The notes below the pieces were generated by a model. It ran no database searches, was not told the origin of the DNA, and saw only the letters and a list, made by a program, of their open reading frames with translations. Of a DNA stretch of 64,000 nucleotides, positions 49,910-61,815 are shown piece after piece (position 1 is the first letter of the stretch; each line of letters begins with the position of its first letter). The translations under genes and the position numbers were made by a program. Where the stretch lies: NCBI GenBank assembly GCA_946122785.1, contig CAMGYJ010000002.1:58801703-58865702 (forward strand), read 5' to 3'. This stretch comes from Linum tenue (lineage: Eukaryota; Streptophyta; Magnoliopsida; Malpighiales; Linaceae).

Positions 49910-52876
49910 CTAAAGGCCATTAATTGGAGGCATGGGCACTTGACCATGTCGAAAGTCAAGTCGCACCCAATGATCCCCCGTAAAATGTAGTGATAAGATC
50001 CCACGTGGTCTTGTTACTCCTGGTGGGGCCGTCACAGGTATCACGGTATAACGACCGCCTTGACTGTATACAACGATGGCCCATGAATGCAAGGTGGCGA
50101 AGACGAAGAGTTCCGCATTATCCATCCAGTTGAAAGGTCCACAACCACTTGTTGATGCCCACCTGCAACGTCGAATGCCATTTTCTATTCCATTTGCTAT
50201 TCCATCATAGTAGTCTCTATAAAGCTCAGGACGGGATTCAAGCTCCTCTAGAACAGCGCGTCTCATTTGTGGCCAATTCCTTTGGTCCCCAGTAGCTGCT
50301 TGTGATATAGCTCGAAATCCACAGTGTCCATCTGGAATAGGGTTGAACCAACCACGAACTAGTCGTTGCACGTAGGATTCCAAACAATGTAGCCATGGGT
50401 AATTCTTCCAACTAGTATTGGGAATCCGAGCAACCCTCCACGGGGCACCATCTAGCCAAAGAGCATAACACAATAAATTAATACAATGAGTTATACAATA
50501 TGTTTACCCGAAATTAGGAATATAATATCTAACCTGTATCATTATGGATCACCGGCTCCGTCCCATTCTCGAAGTTGGTTTGTGCATTCCCATTCGGTGC
50601 ACCATCTAGATGAAGAACATAATAGAATAAATTAATACAAAGAGTTACACTATATGTTTACCCGAAATTAGGAATATAATTTCTAACCTGTATCATTATG
50701 GATCGGCTCCGTCTCATCCTCGAAGTTGGTTTGTGCATTCACATTCGGGGCACCACCTATCTCATTTTAAAAAAATAGATTAGTTGTACACCATATTGAG
50801 GACAATTGAACACAACTAAAAGAAAAAGTTAATCTACCTGTATTTCCATCATTGTCCGGAGTTGCAGTCGGAAGTCTTGAACTTCTCCTCCCTCGTCTCC
50901 TCTCCACATGCTCGAAGTGAGACAGGTTTCGAGTGGTGGACGTCCTTGGGCGACCGGGGCGGGGCTGTCCCCCATGCGGTTCATCAATGCCATCATTTTC
51001 AGGATGAAGATGGCTCCGGAGTAGGCCGATTGCACCTCGAATGGTCTCGTCGCCTCTATCAAGAACCTCCTGTACTAGACCTTGGAACACACCACGGTGG
51101 TAATCACTATGGTCATCCCACTCCGGCCGAGTAGGAGGTTCACTATAGTTGATAACGGTCCAGAATGGCAACACATCATACAAGGCGAAATCCCGATTTT
51201 CACGTCGTGCTAACTGAATGGAACATCTACATGGGAGACCATAGGTAGGAGGAAACGTACATGTACAAGGTTCCCCTTCCACTGCTACCTCGAACAACAT
51301 CAACCTCAGAGCTTCTAGAGTGACTTTCGTATTCAACTCTCGAAATGGTTTTCCATCCGCTCGGAGCAGCTTCTTTTGTCGGGAATCCTCTAGCAGCTTC
51401 CTGATTTGAAGGTGTTGAGCCTCAATGTAATCATCGTTCTTCTTGTATACCTACAAACAATGAAGAACAATTAGGAGACTACTAAAACTTATGTGTGTAT
51501 CAATGAAGATTTATTAGATTACTAACCGTGTCGACTGCGCCAGTAGATGATTGAAGCCACTTCTTGAAGGAGGAATGGGCAGCTTCAACCCTATTAGAGC
51601 TTGTGTTACCCAAATGCCGCAGTTGATTGGTATAACATTTAGCCCACATGTGTCTAACTGGTAACCACTCAGCTGTCATATACCCCCAAAGACGTCGGTA
51701 CTGTACTCCCCAACTACGTCTGAAATTCTCTAAGGCAGTATCCATGTCTTCCACTGTCAATGCATATACAGCACGTTGCCAAGACGCCATGATCTGATCC
51801 ACTGTCGGTTTGGCTGCATCTATACCACAATGAGTCGTCCTTCGCACCTCCGTTAGACACTTTGCTCTCACATTCCTATCCATATGCCAAAGACATAAAA
51901 TATGAGTCGATGATGGAAACATTACCCCCACGGTCTCAACCAATCCTCCTGCCTTGTCACTGACAAACACATCTGGAACAATGGGGCCAAGAAGATGTTG
52001 CAAATGCGTCAGAAGCCACTGGTACGACTCCTTCGTCTCGTCGTACACTATTGCAGATGCAATGACAAAGTTCAATCCCACTGGTGTCATGCCGACAATC
52101 TCAACCCAAGGCATATCATACTTATTGGTTTTGTATGTTGCATCTATCACGATCACATGGTGCCAAGCTCGCAACATCAATATTGACTCGGGGTGGGCTA
52201 GGAACAAGTGTGTAAGCACGTTACGATCGTCCATATACTGCACATAGTAACCCTTCTCCTGCGCCATGCGGAAAGTATACTGTAAGGCTGTCATCTGACC
52301 AAGCTCTTCTTTCCTTATCTTGTGACACTCGTTATAAATCTGCTTTCTGTTGTGTGTTCCATTTGCACCTTTTCTGTCATTCACTGCCTTGTGGATATTC
52401 CTTGGTGGGACACCGGCTGATCTCAGCTCTCTGATGTATTGCTTGTCCTCTGTAGTCAAAACATTCCTTCCCTTTGATCCCTCCGGAAATAGCTCCAACT
52501 GATGATTGTGGAAACCCAAATTAGCACCAGGATTCTTTGTATTTGCCACCCCTAGGATCAACCAATATCCATCACCTGACCGCTCAAGCTTGATCTTAAA
52601 CTCGCACCCCAACTTTTCAGTAGATGTAAGAGGCCTCGTTTCCTTACTCGGATCAGGTTCCTTCGACTTCTTCTTCCTACCATGAGTGCAATGTAAGTAA
52701 TGTCGCCAAGTACCTTCATTCGTATTTTTTTTGTTCGATGCCCTCACCAAATAAAACCCAAAACCCTTTGCAATCTCAATGGCTGCTTCATATGCTTGCA
52801 ACTCCGTAGTGTATTTCACGCCATCAATGAAATCCGAGGTGTAATCATGGCCATCCGGATTGTAACTTCCAATATC
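49910..52876 (-). CDS. MULE transposase fused to an OTU cysteine protease domain
   Basis: Five exons join in phase: 52876-51527, 51450-50838, 50756-50688, 50605-50534 and 50451-49910, 881 codons to the stop. The true start lies in an unseen upstream exon, since a splice acceptor TTGCAG precedes 52876. Order of parts: FAR1-like DNA-binding region (~1-120), MULE transposase with candidate acidic triad in VIVIDATYKTNK (D~245), VFVSDKAGG (D~307) and NRVEAAHSSFK (E~431), preceded by CLWHMDRN. Next is a SWIM-like CTCTFPPTYGLPCRC with Cys in place of the usual final His, then an Arg-rich linker and two tandem short exons. The OTU domain (~702-881) has DGHCGFRAIS (D~742, C~745) and HFTGDHWVRLDF (H~862). 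The frame is open throughout and could be active. It would act in the nucleus on the TIRs. Confidence 0.88.
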
Positions 52877-52900
52877 CTGCAATGTTATCAGTATTAAAAT

Positions 52901-53370
52901 TAATAATCATCATAACTTCATATGCGAATCTATTATTTATGCAATAAATTTAATCTTAATTTGTAATGCAAAATCTAATCTTAATTTTCTAGATTAACAC
53001 CAAATTAAATCTAATCTTAATTTAAGGCCAAATCTAATCTTAGTTTCTAATGCTAAATCCTTCCATTCCAAAAATAATTATGCAAATAAATCTAAAAAAT
53101 TATATAAATCAAATTTAATAATCATCGTAACTTCATATGCGAATCTATTATTTATGCAATAAATTTAATCTTAATTTGTAATGCAAAATCTAATCTTAAT
53201 TTTCTAGATTAACACCAAATTAAATCTAATCTTAATTTAAGGCCAAATCTAATCTTAATTTCTAATGCTAAATCCTTCAATTCCAAAAATCTAATCTTAA
53301 TTTCTAATGCTAAATCCTTCAATTCCAAAAATAATTATGCAAATAAATCTAATAAATTATATAAATCAAA
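52901..53370. repeat. ~210-bp tandem duplication in the MULE 5' intron/leader
   Basis: The segment beginning 'aataatcatcataacttcatatgcgaatc' (52901 on) repeats from about 53120 ('aataatcatcgtaacttcatatgcg'). A further partial repeat of 'tttctaatgctaaatccttcaattcc' occurs at 53260-53325. Non-coding and AT-rich. Confidence 0.85.
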
Positions 53371-53484
53371 ACCCAACAAATTATTTCATGGAACAATCAT
53401 AAATCATATAAAAAATAGAAAATTATTCAACGAAAAAAAACCCCCCCAAAAGATGCCCAACCGCAAATCACCTGCGGTTGCGCC

Positions 53485-53926
53485 ATTGGTGGCAGGGGCG
53501 GAGACAGTGTCTTAGAAGGGTGTGCCATGGCACACCCTTGGATCGGGGCTAGAACATCAAAAAATAGGGGTATTAGTTTATGCTATAGCTAGGATTTGAA
53601 CGTGGAATCCCCTTACTATTAGCTTTGACATTTTCCACTAAACCACAATTACTTACATGATACACTAATACGTTTTATTGCATATATATAATTTACCGTT
53701 TACAAATAATAAGTAAATTAAATTAAAAAATCTCATAATTACATATGCTTATTCAAGAAGTAAACGAACCCGTCGTGGATGATGAATGAATGTATTTTAC
53801 AGACTTTTCAAAAAATGAGAACCCGTCGTGGGTCACTATAAAAAATTGATAGTCATTTACTCGTTTTAATTTTTTTTAAATTGGCACCCCCTTACCCAAA
53901 ATCCTGGCTACGCCACTGATTGGTGG
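53485..53926. mobile_element. hAT element inserted in the MULE, perfect 8-bp TSD
   Basis: The element is 53493-53918 (426 bp). Left end CAGGGGCGGAGACAGTGT; right end on minus CAGTGGCGTAGCCAGGATTT. The target duplication ATTGGTGG is perfect (53485-53492 and 53919-53926). It lies inside a hairpin repeat of the MULE, so it is younger than the MULE. No transposase. Confidence 0.92.
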
Positions 53927-54115
53927 ACCGCAATTGAGCTGCGGTTGAACCATGGCTGAACCGCAGGTGATTTGCGGTCCAGCCATGGTCCAACCGCAGG
54001 TCAATTGCGGTCCACCAATGGCTTAACCGCAGGTGATTTGCGGTCCGGCCATGGTCCAACCGCAAGTGACTTGCGGTTGGACCATGGCCGGACCGCAAAT
54101 CACCCGCGGTTCCCA
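53927..54115. repeat. Hairpin-forming repeats near the right end of the MULE
   Basis: 54026-54067 and 54069-54110 are inverted arms of 42 bp with one mismatch and a 1-nt spacer. A second, outer hairpin pairs the region starting gccattggtgg (53482-53492 plus 53927 on) with the segment ending ccaccaatggc at about 54022; the hAT insertion splits its left arm. Composition is the same 'accgca/tgcggt' theme as at 49516. Confidence 0.9.
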
Positions 54116-54377
54116 TTTTCTGTGATTTTTTTTTTCGGTTCATGTTTTTACCTCGTCGGAGTCGCTACTTATGATTCAGACGTCCTACCGACGATATCGG
54201 CTTCAAAATGACGATGAGAGGTTTTTCTCTCCTTAGAGAGTGTTTTTTTAGTCCAAGTGATGTTTGTTTGAGGAAGGGAAGGTAAAGAAGCTATGGGGTT
54301 AAAAGTGTAACTTTTATTCTTTTTAAGGGCGACCTTTAGCAATTTTAAGGGCGACCTTTAGCAACTCCTTTTTTTTA

Positions 54378-55127
54378 TATGATTAGATCACTCTGAAATA
54401 GGACATACATAAAGATACAAGACGGAGATGAAACACTCCTTACATCGTTGATTGACCGTGTAACCAGTTAATGAAATAGAACTCATTTAACAGACGGCGT
54501 GACATGAGCATGAAACAGACCGAGTAAGACGAGTTCTCATCATGAAGAAGCTGACCAATCTCTGCATGAATCGCTCCTCCACATGCCTTCTTGTAGCGTT
54601 GTGTGATGAACAGTCTCACATCCGTCTTTATGTGGGCTTTGGCCCAAACTCAGCCTCCTCTGTGGACCCACTAGCAGATGCAGCCATCCTCGACCCATTT
54701 CTCCCAGCCCAAAGCGCGGCGAACATTTGACCCATCCCAAAACGTACGGTTCAGACTATCAAGATAAGGCTACTGGCTACGTATACATACAGATCCAGGT
54801 GGCCGGGAGGGGGAAAAGGTCAACTAGAATGAGCTCAGATGAGTCGGAAGAACACACAACTTGGAAGCCGTATGACCAATTAAGTGAATGAAAATGAATG
54901 AATGTGTAACAGAGAAGAACAAACGGCGTGCGGTGTTTGGCAGATTAGAGCACCGTATAGAGCCACCATCTTACGGGCGCGCCCAACAGGGGAGCTGCAC
55001 TCTGCACTGCACTGCAGGCATCGCATGTGATCGATGTTGATGTCAACCCAGACAGTACTGCAACCAGCTGCGAAAATGGGGACGCCCGGACGGGACGGGT
55101 CAGCTAGCCTGTTAACTAGTGTTACTC
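54378..55127. other. Intergenic, nothing recognised
   Basis: No supported ORF, RNA gene or repeat. Confidence 0.45.
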
Positions 55128-55252
55128 AACGGAAGCTTATGGGTCGTTTGGACGATGATTTGTTGTCGTGTGATATTTGTGCACAAATAATTCATTAATT
55201 GGTTGTGTGGTATTTGTCAAAATTGAGGAATCAATTGTCTTGTGTGGTAACT
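55128..55252. repeat. Left piece of a duplicated segment (partner 60543-60666)
   Basis: 'aacggaagctta.g.gtcgtttgga' and the following ~110 bp ('ttgtgcacaaataattca.taattgg.tgtgtg', 'gaggaatcaattgtcttgt') occur at both places in the same orientation. The satellite array begins where this copy stops. Confidence 0.85.
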
Positions 55253-58200
55253 GAAAAAAGCGAGCGAAAAATTACGAAAATGTCCCCGGAAAAGTTTTTG
55301 CTAAAATTGGTGAATAATTGACTTCATCATCGCTGGAGAATAGCCCCAGTTCGCCTTAAACTGAATCCGTGATCCGAAGTCTCCAAAATCCAACCAAAAT
55401 GGTCATTCCAAAAAATCTCCCGAAATCGGTGAAGGATAGCCTCACGCCGAATCCACGAAAAATGGTCTTTCGAAAAAAAAGGCACAAAAAACTACGAAAA
55501 TGCCACGGAAAAAATTTCGCCCAAAAGGCGATTAATTGACTTCATCATCGCTGGAGAATAGCTCTAGTTCGCCTCAGATCTAATCCGTGATTCATAGCCT
55601 CCAAAATCCAACCAAAATGGGCATTCCAAATAATCGCTCGAAATCGGTGATGGTTTCCCTTTGGAATATGCAAAAAATGGACTCGGAACAAATACGCTCA
55701 AATCGGTGCTTAATAGACTTAATCGTCGATGGAGGATAGCCTCACGCCGAATCCTTGATCTGTAGCCTTCAAAATCCAAGGAAAATAGCCTTTCCAAAAA
55801 ATCGAACGAAAAACAATGAAAATGCCCCCGATTTTTTCCCCAAATCGGCAATTAATTGACATCATCATCGATTGAGAATAGTCCCAGTTCGGCTCAGAAC
55901 GAATCCGTGATCCGTAGCCTAAAAAATCCAACCAAAATGACCATTCCAAAAAATCGCCCAAAATCGTCTGAGCCGAATTACCATTTTGATTGGATTTTGG
56001 AGGCTACGGATAACAGATTCGGCCTGAGGTAAACTGAGGCTATTCTCCAGCGATGATGAAGTCAATTAATCGCCGAATTATGCGAAATTTTTTCCAGTGG
56101 GATTTTCGTAATTTTTCGTGCTCTTTTTTCGATAGGCCCTTTTTTTGGATTTGAAGGCTACTGATCAAGGATTCGGCGTGAGGCTATCCTCCAACGATGA
56201 TTAGTCTATTAAGCTCCGATTTGTACCTATTTGTTTCAGATCCATTTTCAGGAGATTCCAAAGGGGGTTCTATCACAGATTTTGGCCGATTTTTGAAAAT
56301 GAGCATTTTTCTTGGATTTTGGAGGCTATGGATCACGCATTCGCCCTGAGCCGAACTGGGGCTATTCTCCATCGATGATGAAGACAATTAATCGCAGATT
56401 TGGGAGAAATTTTTTCCGGGGGCATTTTTATAATTTTTTTGAAGGCTACAGATCAAGTATTAGGCGGGAGACTATCCTCCGCCGACGATTAAGTCTATTA
56501 AGCACCGAATTTGGTGTATTTGTTCCTGGTACTTTTTTGGCAGATTCCGAAGGGCACCATCACTAATTTCGGGCAATTTTTTTGGAATTGCCATTTTGGT
56601 TAGATTTTGTAGGCTATGGATCACAGATTCGGCCTAAGGCGAACTAGGGCTATTCTCCAACGATGATGAAGTCAATTAATGGCCGATTTGGGCGAAATTT
56701 AATCCGGAACTATTTTCCTATTATTTTCGTGCGCTTTTTTCGAAAGGCCATTTTCCTTAGATTTTGAAGGCTACGGATCAAGAATTCGGCGTGAGGCTAT
56801 CCTCCACCGACGATTAAATCTATTAAGCACCCATTTGAATGTATTTGTTCCAGTTCCAGTTTTAGCAGATTCCAAAGAGGTACCATCATCGATTTCGGGC
56901 GATTTTTTGGATTGGCCATTTTGGTTGGATTTTGGAGGCTACGGATCATAGATTCGGCCTGAGGCAAACTAGGCAATTATCCAGCGATGTTGAACTCAAT
57001 TAATCACCGATTTGAGCAAAAACTTTTCCGGGGGCATTTATCATAATTTTTCGTTCGCTTTTTTCGAAAGGCCATTTTCCTTAGATTTTGTTCCGGGTCC
57101 ATTTTTGGCAGATTCCAAAAGGGTACCATTACCGATTTCGGGCGATTGTTTGGAATTGCTATTTTGGTTGGAATTTGGAGGCTACGGATCACGGATTCAG
57201 CCTAAAGTGAAGTGGGGCTATTCTCCAGCGATGATGAAGGCAATTAATCGCCGATTTGGGCGAATTTTTTTTCCGGGAGCATTTTCATAATTTTTCGTGT
57301 GCTTTTTTCGAAATGCCATTTTCCTTGGATTTTGAAGGCTACAGATCAAGGATTCGGCGTGAGGCTATCCTCCACCGACGTTTAAGTATACTAATCACCG
57401 ATTTGGGCGTATTTGTTCCGGGTCCATTTTTTACATATTCTAAAGGGGTGTACCATCACCGATTTCGGGTGATTTTTTGGAATGAACATTTTGGTTGGAT
57501 TTTGAACGATACGGATCACGAATTCGGTCTTAGGCGAACTGGGAATATTCTCCATCAATGATGAAGTTAATTAATCCAACGATTTTTGGCGAAATTTTTT
57601 CTAGGGGCATTTTTCGTAATTTTTTGTGTGCTTTTCTAAAAGGGCATTTTTCTTGGATTTGAAGCCTACGAATCAAGGATTCTGCGTGAGGCTATCCTCC
57701 ACCGACGATAAATTCTATTAAGCACCGATTTGGGAGTATTTGTCCCGGGTCCATTTTTAGCAGATTCCAAAGGGGTACCATCATCGCTTGCGGCTGATTT
57801 TTTGGAATGACCATTTTGGTTGGATTTTGGAGGCTACGGATCACGCATTCGGTCAGAGGCAAACTGGGGAAATTCTCCAGCGTTGATGAAGTCAATTAAT
57901 CACCTATTTGGGCGAAATTTATTCCGGGGGCATTTCATAAATTTTTGGCGCTTTTTTACAAAAGCTATTTTCTTGGATTTTGAAAGCTACGAATCAAGGA
58001 TTCGACGTGAGGCTATCCTCCACCGACGATTAAGTCTATTAAGTCCCGATTTTGGCGTATTTGTTCCAGGTCCATTTTTGGCAGATTCCAAAGGGGTGCC
58101 ATCATCAATTTCGTGCTATTTTTTGGAATTGCCATTTCGGTTGGATTTTGGAGGCTACGGATCACAGATTTGGCTTGAGGCAAACTGGGGCAATTCTCCA

Positions 58201-60132
58201 ACGATGATGAAGTCAATCAATCGCCGATTTGGTCGAAATTTTTTCGTGGGGCATTTTCATAATTTTTCGTGCGCTTTATTCGAAACGCGATTTTCCTTGG
58301 ATTTTGAAGGCTACAACTCAAGGATTCGGCGTGAGGCTACCTTTCACCGACGATTAAGTCTATTAAGCACGAATATGGGCGTATTTGTTCTGGGTCCATT
58401 TTTGGCAGATTCCAAAGGGCTACAATCATCGATTTCGGGCGATTTTTCGGAAAGGCCATTTTGGTTGGATTTTGGAGGCTACGGATCATAGATTCAGCCT
58501 GAGGCAAATTGGGAAAATTTTCCAGCGATGATGAAGTCAATTAATCGCCGATTTGGTCAAAATTGTTTCCGGGGGTATATTCATAATTTTTCGTGCTCTT
58601 TTTTTCGAAAGGCGATTTTCCCTGGATTTGGAAGGCTACAGGTCTTGGATTCGGCGTGAGGCTATCGTCCACCGACGATTATTTCAATTAACTAGCGATT
58701 TGGGCGAATTTGTTCCGGATCTATTTTTGGCATATTCCAAAGGAGTACCATCACCGATTTCGAGTGATTTTTTTGAATGGCCATTTTGCTTTCATTTTGG
58801 ACGCTACGGATCACGAATTCGACCTGAGGCGAACATGGGCTATTCTCCATTGATGAGGAAATCAATTAATCGGCGATTTGGGCGAAATATTTTCTAGGGG
58901 CATTTTCATAATTTTTTGTGCGCTTTTCTCGAAAGGCCATTTTTCTTGGATTTGAAGGCTACGAATCAAGGATTCGGCGTGACGCTATCCTCCACCGACG
59001 ATTAAGTCTATTAAGCGCCGATTTGGGTGTATTTGTTCCGGGTCCATTTTTGGCAGATTCCAAAGGGGTACCTTCATCGATTTCGAGTGATTTTTTAGAA
59101 TGACCATTTTGGTTAGATTTTGGAGGCTATGGATCATAGATTCGGCCTGAGGCAAACTAGGGCAATTCACCAGCGATGATGAAGTCAATTAGTCGCAGAT
59201 TTGGTCGAAATTTTTTCCGGGGGCATTTTTGTAAATTTTCTCGTGCTTTTTTCGAAAGACCATTTTCCTTGGATTTGAAGGCTACGGATCAAGGATTCGG
59301 CGTGAGGCTATCCTCCACCGCCGATTAAATCTACTAACCACCGATTTGGGCTTATTTGTTCTGTGTCCATTTTTTACATATTCAAAGGGGTACCATGATT
59401 GATTTCGGGCGATTTTTTGAATGGTCATTTTGGTTGGATTTTGGAGGCTACGGATCATGGATTCGGTCTGACGCGAACTAGGGATCTTCTTTACCAATGA
59501 TAATGTCAATTAATCGCCGATTTGGGAGAAATTTATTTCGGGGGCATTTTCGTAATTTTTCCTGTGCTTTTTAATAAAGTCCATTTTCTTTGGATTTTGA
59601 AGGCTACGAATCAAGGATTCGCCGTGAGGCTATCCTCCACCGACGATTAAGTCTATTAAGCACCTATTTGGGCGTATTTGTTCCGGGTCCATTTTTGGCA
59701 GATTTCAAAGGGGTATCATCATCGATTTCTGGCAATTTTTTGGATTGGCCATTTTGGTTGGATTTTGGAGGCTACGGATCACGGATTCAGCCTGAGGCAA
59801 ACTGGGTCAATTCTCCAGTGATGATGAAGTCAGTTAATCGTCGATTTGGCCGAATTTTTTTTCGGGTGCATTTTCATAATTTTTCGTGTGCTTTTTTTGA
59901 AAGACCATTTTCCTTGGATTTTGAAGGCTACAGATCAAGGATTCGGCGTGAGGCTATCCTCCACACCCGATTAAGTCTACTAACCACAGATTTGGGCGTA
60001 TTTGTTCTAGGTCCATTTTTGACATATTCCAAAGGGGTAACATCATCGATTTCGGGAGATTTTTTTGAATGGCCATTTTGGTTATATTTTGGACGCTACG
60101 GATCACGGATTCGGCCTTAGGCGAACTGGGGC
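55253..60132. repeat. Satellite array: ~322-bp unit made of two ~160-bp monomers, with inversion
   Basis: The landmark 'gattaagtctattaa' or variants recurs at about 56199, 56488, 56810, 57384, 57710, 58030, 58351, 58678, 59000, 59320, 59645 and 59970, mostly 320-325 bp apart. Each unit holds two related halves, one with 'ggaggctacggatcacggattcggcc' and one with 'gaaggctacggatcaaggattcggcg'. From 55253 to about 55970 the units run in the opposite direction. The 57060-57090 region has an internal deletion. Frames of 60-223 aa through the array (MDFGGYGSRIR...) follow the repeat and show no family likeness, so I treat them as by-products. Confidence 0.92.
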
Positions 60133-60542
60133 TTTTTTATATGTGTAAATACAATAATGCCCTGATTTTGTCTATAGCCCACATATATAAAATTGACAAT
60201 ACCCAAAACTTCGAAGCACATGATGATTGAAGAGAAGGGAAAAATCTTTTCTCCAGTGTTCTCCTTCTTTCCTGAAAAATCTCCTTTTCCGTCTCCCTCC
60301 ACGGGCGACCTTTACTAATAAAAAAGAAAGAAATAACATTAAAAATTATTTTTATTGACCAATCAGAATTGACTTCGATAGCAAATTTTAGTGTGCAAGA
60401 TTATGATAACATTTTTTATTGTATAAACTACCGTAAAAAACTGTTTCGGGCATCATTTCACATAATTAACCCCTAATTTCTTAATCGTTTGACTTGGTAA
60501 ATCAAGTAGTTAAGAGTTTTCTTCTTTCAAATACTATTACTA
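60133..60542. repeat. Right piece of the first duplicated segment (partner 62207-62530)
   Basis: 'gacaatacccaaaactt.gaagcaca.gatgatt.aagagaaggg', 'tccttttccgtctccct' and 'ggcgacctttacta' recur at 62214-62340. The following 'cagaattgact' to 'cttggtaaatca' also recurs. It completes the copy interrupted by the satellite array. Confidence 0.85.
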
Positions 60543-60735
60543 AACGGAAGCTTACGAGTCGTTTGGATGAATGATTTGTTCTGGTGTGGTATTTGTGCAC
60601 AAATAATTCACTAATTGGCTGTGTGCTATTTGACCAAATTGAGGAATCAATTGTCTTGTTTAGATAGTTAAAATAGAAGGATTATTTGATATGTGTAAAT
60701 ACCATAATGCCCTAATTTTGTCTATAGCCCATATA

Positions 60736-61759
60736 TCTATAAAAATATTAAAAGGCTTTAAGATTTGCACTCCTGCCACATCAGTCTCGAGCTAAATCTA
60801 TGCTGCCACGCCAATGCGCAAAAAAACCCAAATATTTCCCGTTTTTCGCAAGGAAAAAAAAAAACAGGTATGGTAACTGTCTATTCCCGTTTCTCCTCCT
60901 TTCCTTTTACAATTATACCCAATAAAAAATGAAAAACAATTTTCTCCTCATTTCCTTTTACAAATGCACCTAATAAAAAGGAAAAAGTAAGAGCCGGTGA
61001 CCAACTTGGACAGTCATATGTGATTTTTTTATGTAAATATTAATTACATGTAAAATAGTATTTTCTCCCCATTTTTACGGAGTATTTGCTTCTGTAGAAT
61101 ATGGTTTGTACTTTGTAGTAGAATACTAGAGAGAAAATGAAAATTAAGTTTATGTTTTCCGTCATTTTATTTTTGGAAGATTGTTTGTTCAAATTTTATA
61201 ATAGGAGGATATAATATATTACTAAATTTAAGAACGCAAAATATATCATAATATTTACGAGAATCTATACATATTATACTACATGTTAATTTGTCAAGTG
61301 TTAAAATTCTTTTTAAAATAGTGTGACATTTTATACTACAAAAATTCATGATTTATACCATATAAACTTATAAATATGACGATTTTGACCGGTGTCACTA
61401 TTGAAAATTTTAAGTTAAGTATTATGTATAATTTCCATTCACATTTTTTCTAGAAGATTCCAAGTACATACCGTATAAAACAGGACCAAGGAGAAACACT
61501 TCAAAACTCTTCACGAGAAAATGAGTGAAGATAGATAAATGAAATATCATGAGTGGATATAATAAAGTTTGGAAATTTCGAACATATATGTTTTATAGAT
61601 TTAGCAAAGATTACATTGAAAAGTTAAATTAGCTACATATTTCCAACTAAAAAACACTTACATATTGCAGGTTTGATTAGAAAATTATTCTACACATGGT
61701 ACAGAACATAACAAACGATTTTAGATTAACGACCCCCAAAGGGCAGGGGATAAAAGCTA

Positions 61760-61760
<1 letters not shown>
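60736..61760 (+). mobile_element. Non-autonomous Helitron
   Basis: Starts TCTATAAAAATATTAAAAGG and ends CTAG, lying exactly between A (60735) and T (61761), as Helitrons insert. Near the 3' end ACCCCCAAAGGGCAGGGGA gives a short GC stem-loop about 10 nt before CTAG. There are no terminal inverted repeats and no Rep/helicase gene. 1025 bp. It interrupts the second copy of a duplicated segment that is continuous in the first copy at about 60170-60200. Confidence 0.78.

Positions 61761-61811
<51 letters not shown>
61761..61811. repeat. TA microsatellite
   Basis: About 50 bp of alternating TA between the Helitron end and the following MITE. Both elements appear to have targeted the same TA-rich spot. 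Confidence 0.95.

Positions 61812-61815
<4 letters not shown>

Larger units (their letters stand above)
48992..54377 (-). mobile_element. Mutator-like element (MULE) encoding a transposase-OTU protein
   Basis: The element is 49001-54368 (5368 bp). The left terminus starts CTGAATCGCTAAATGTCGCC. The right terminus on minus starts GGAGTTGCTAAAGGTCGCC. Both repeat 'ttgctaaa..tcgccct' once more inside, giving TIRs of about 45-50 bp. The 9-mer ttttttttA flanks both sides (48992-49000 and 54369-54377), the length expected for Mutator but low in information. The interior has a five-exon gene, hairpin-forming GC-rich repeats near both ends, a GC-rich 3' block (49100-49500), and a later hAT insertion (53493-53918). 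Confidence 0.85.

Noticed and set aside
53892..54211. Frames with repeated HGPTA/LRLDHG motifs near the MULE right end
   Set aside because: They translate the hairpin repeats and are not a first exon I can support.
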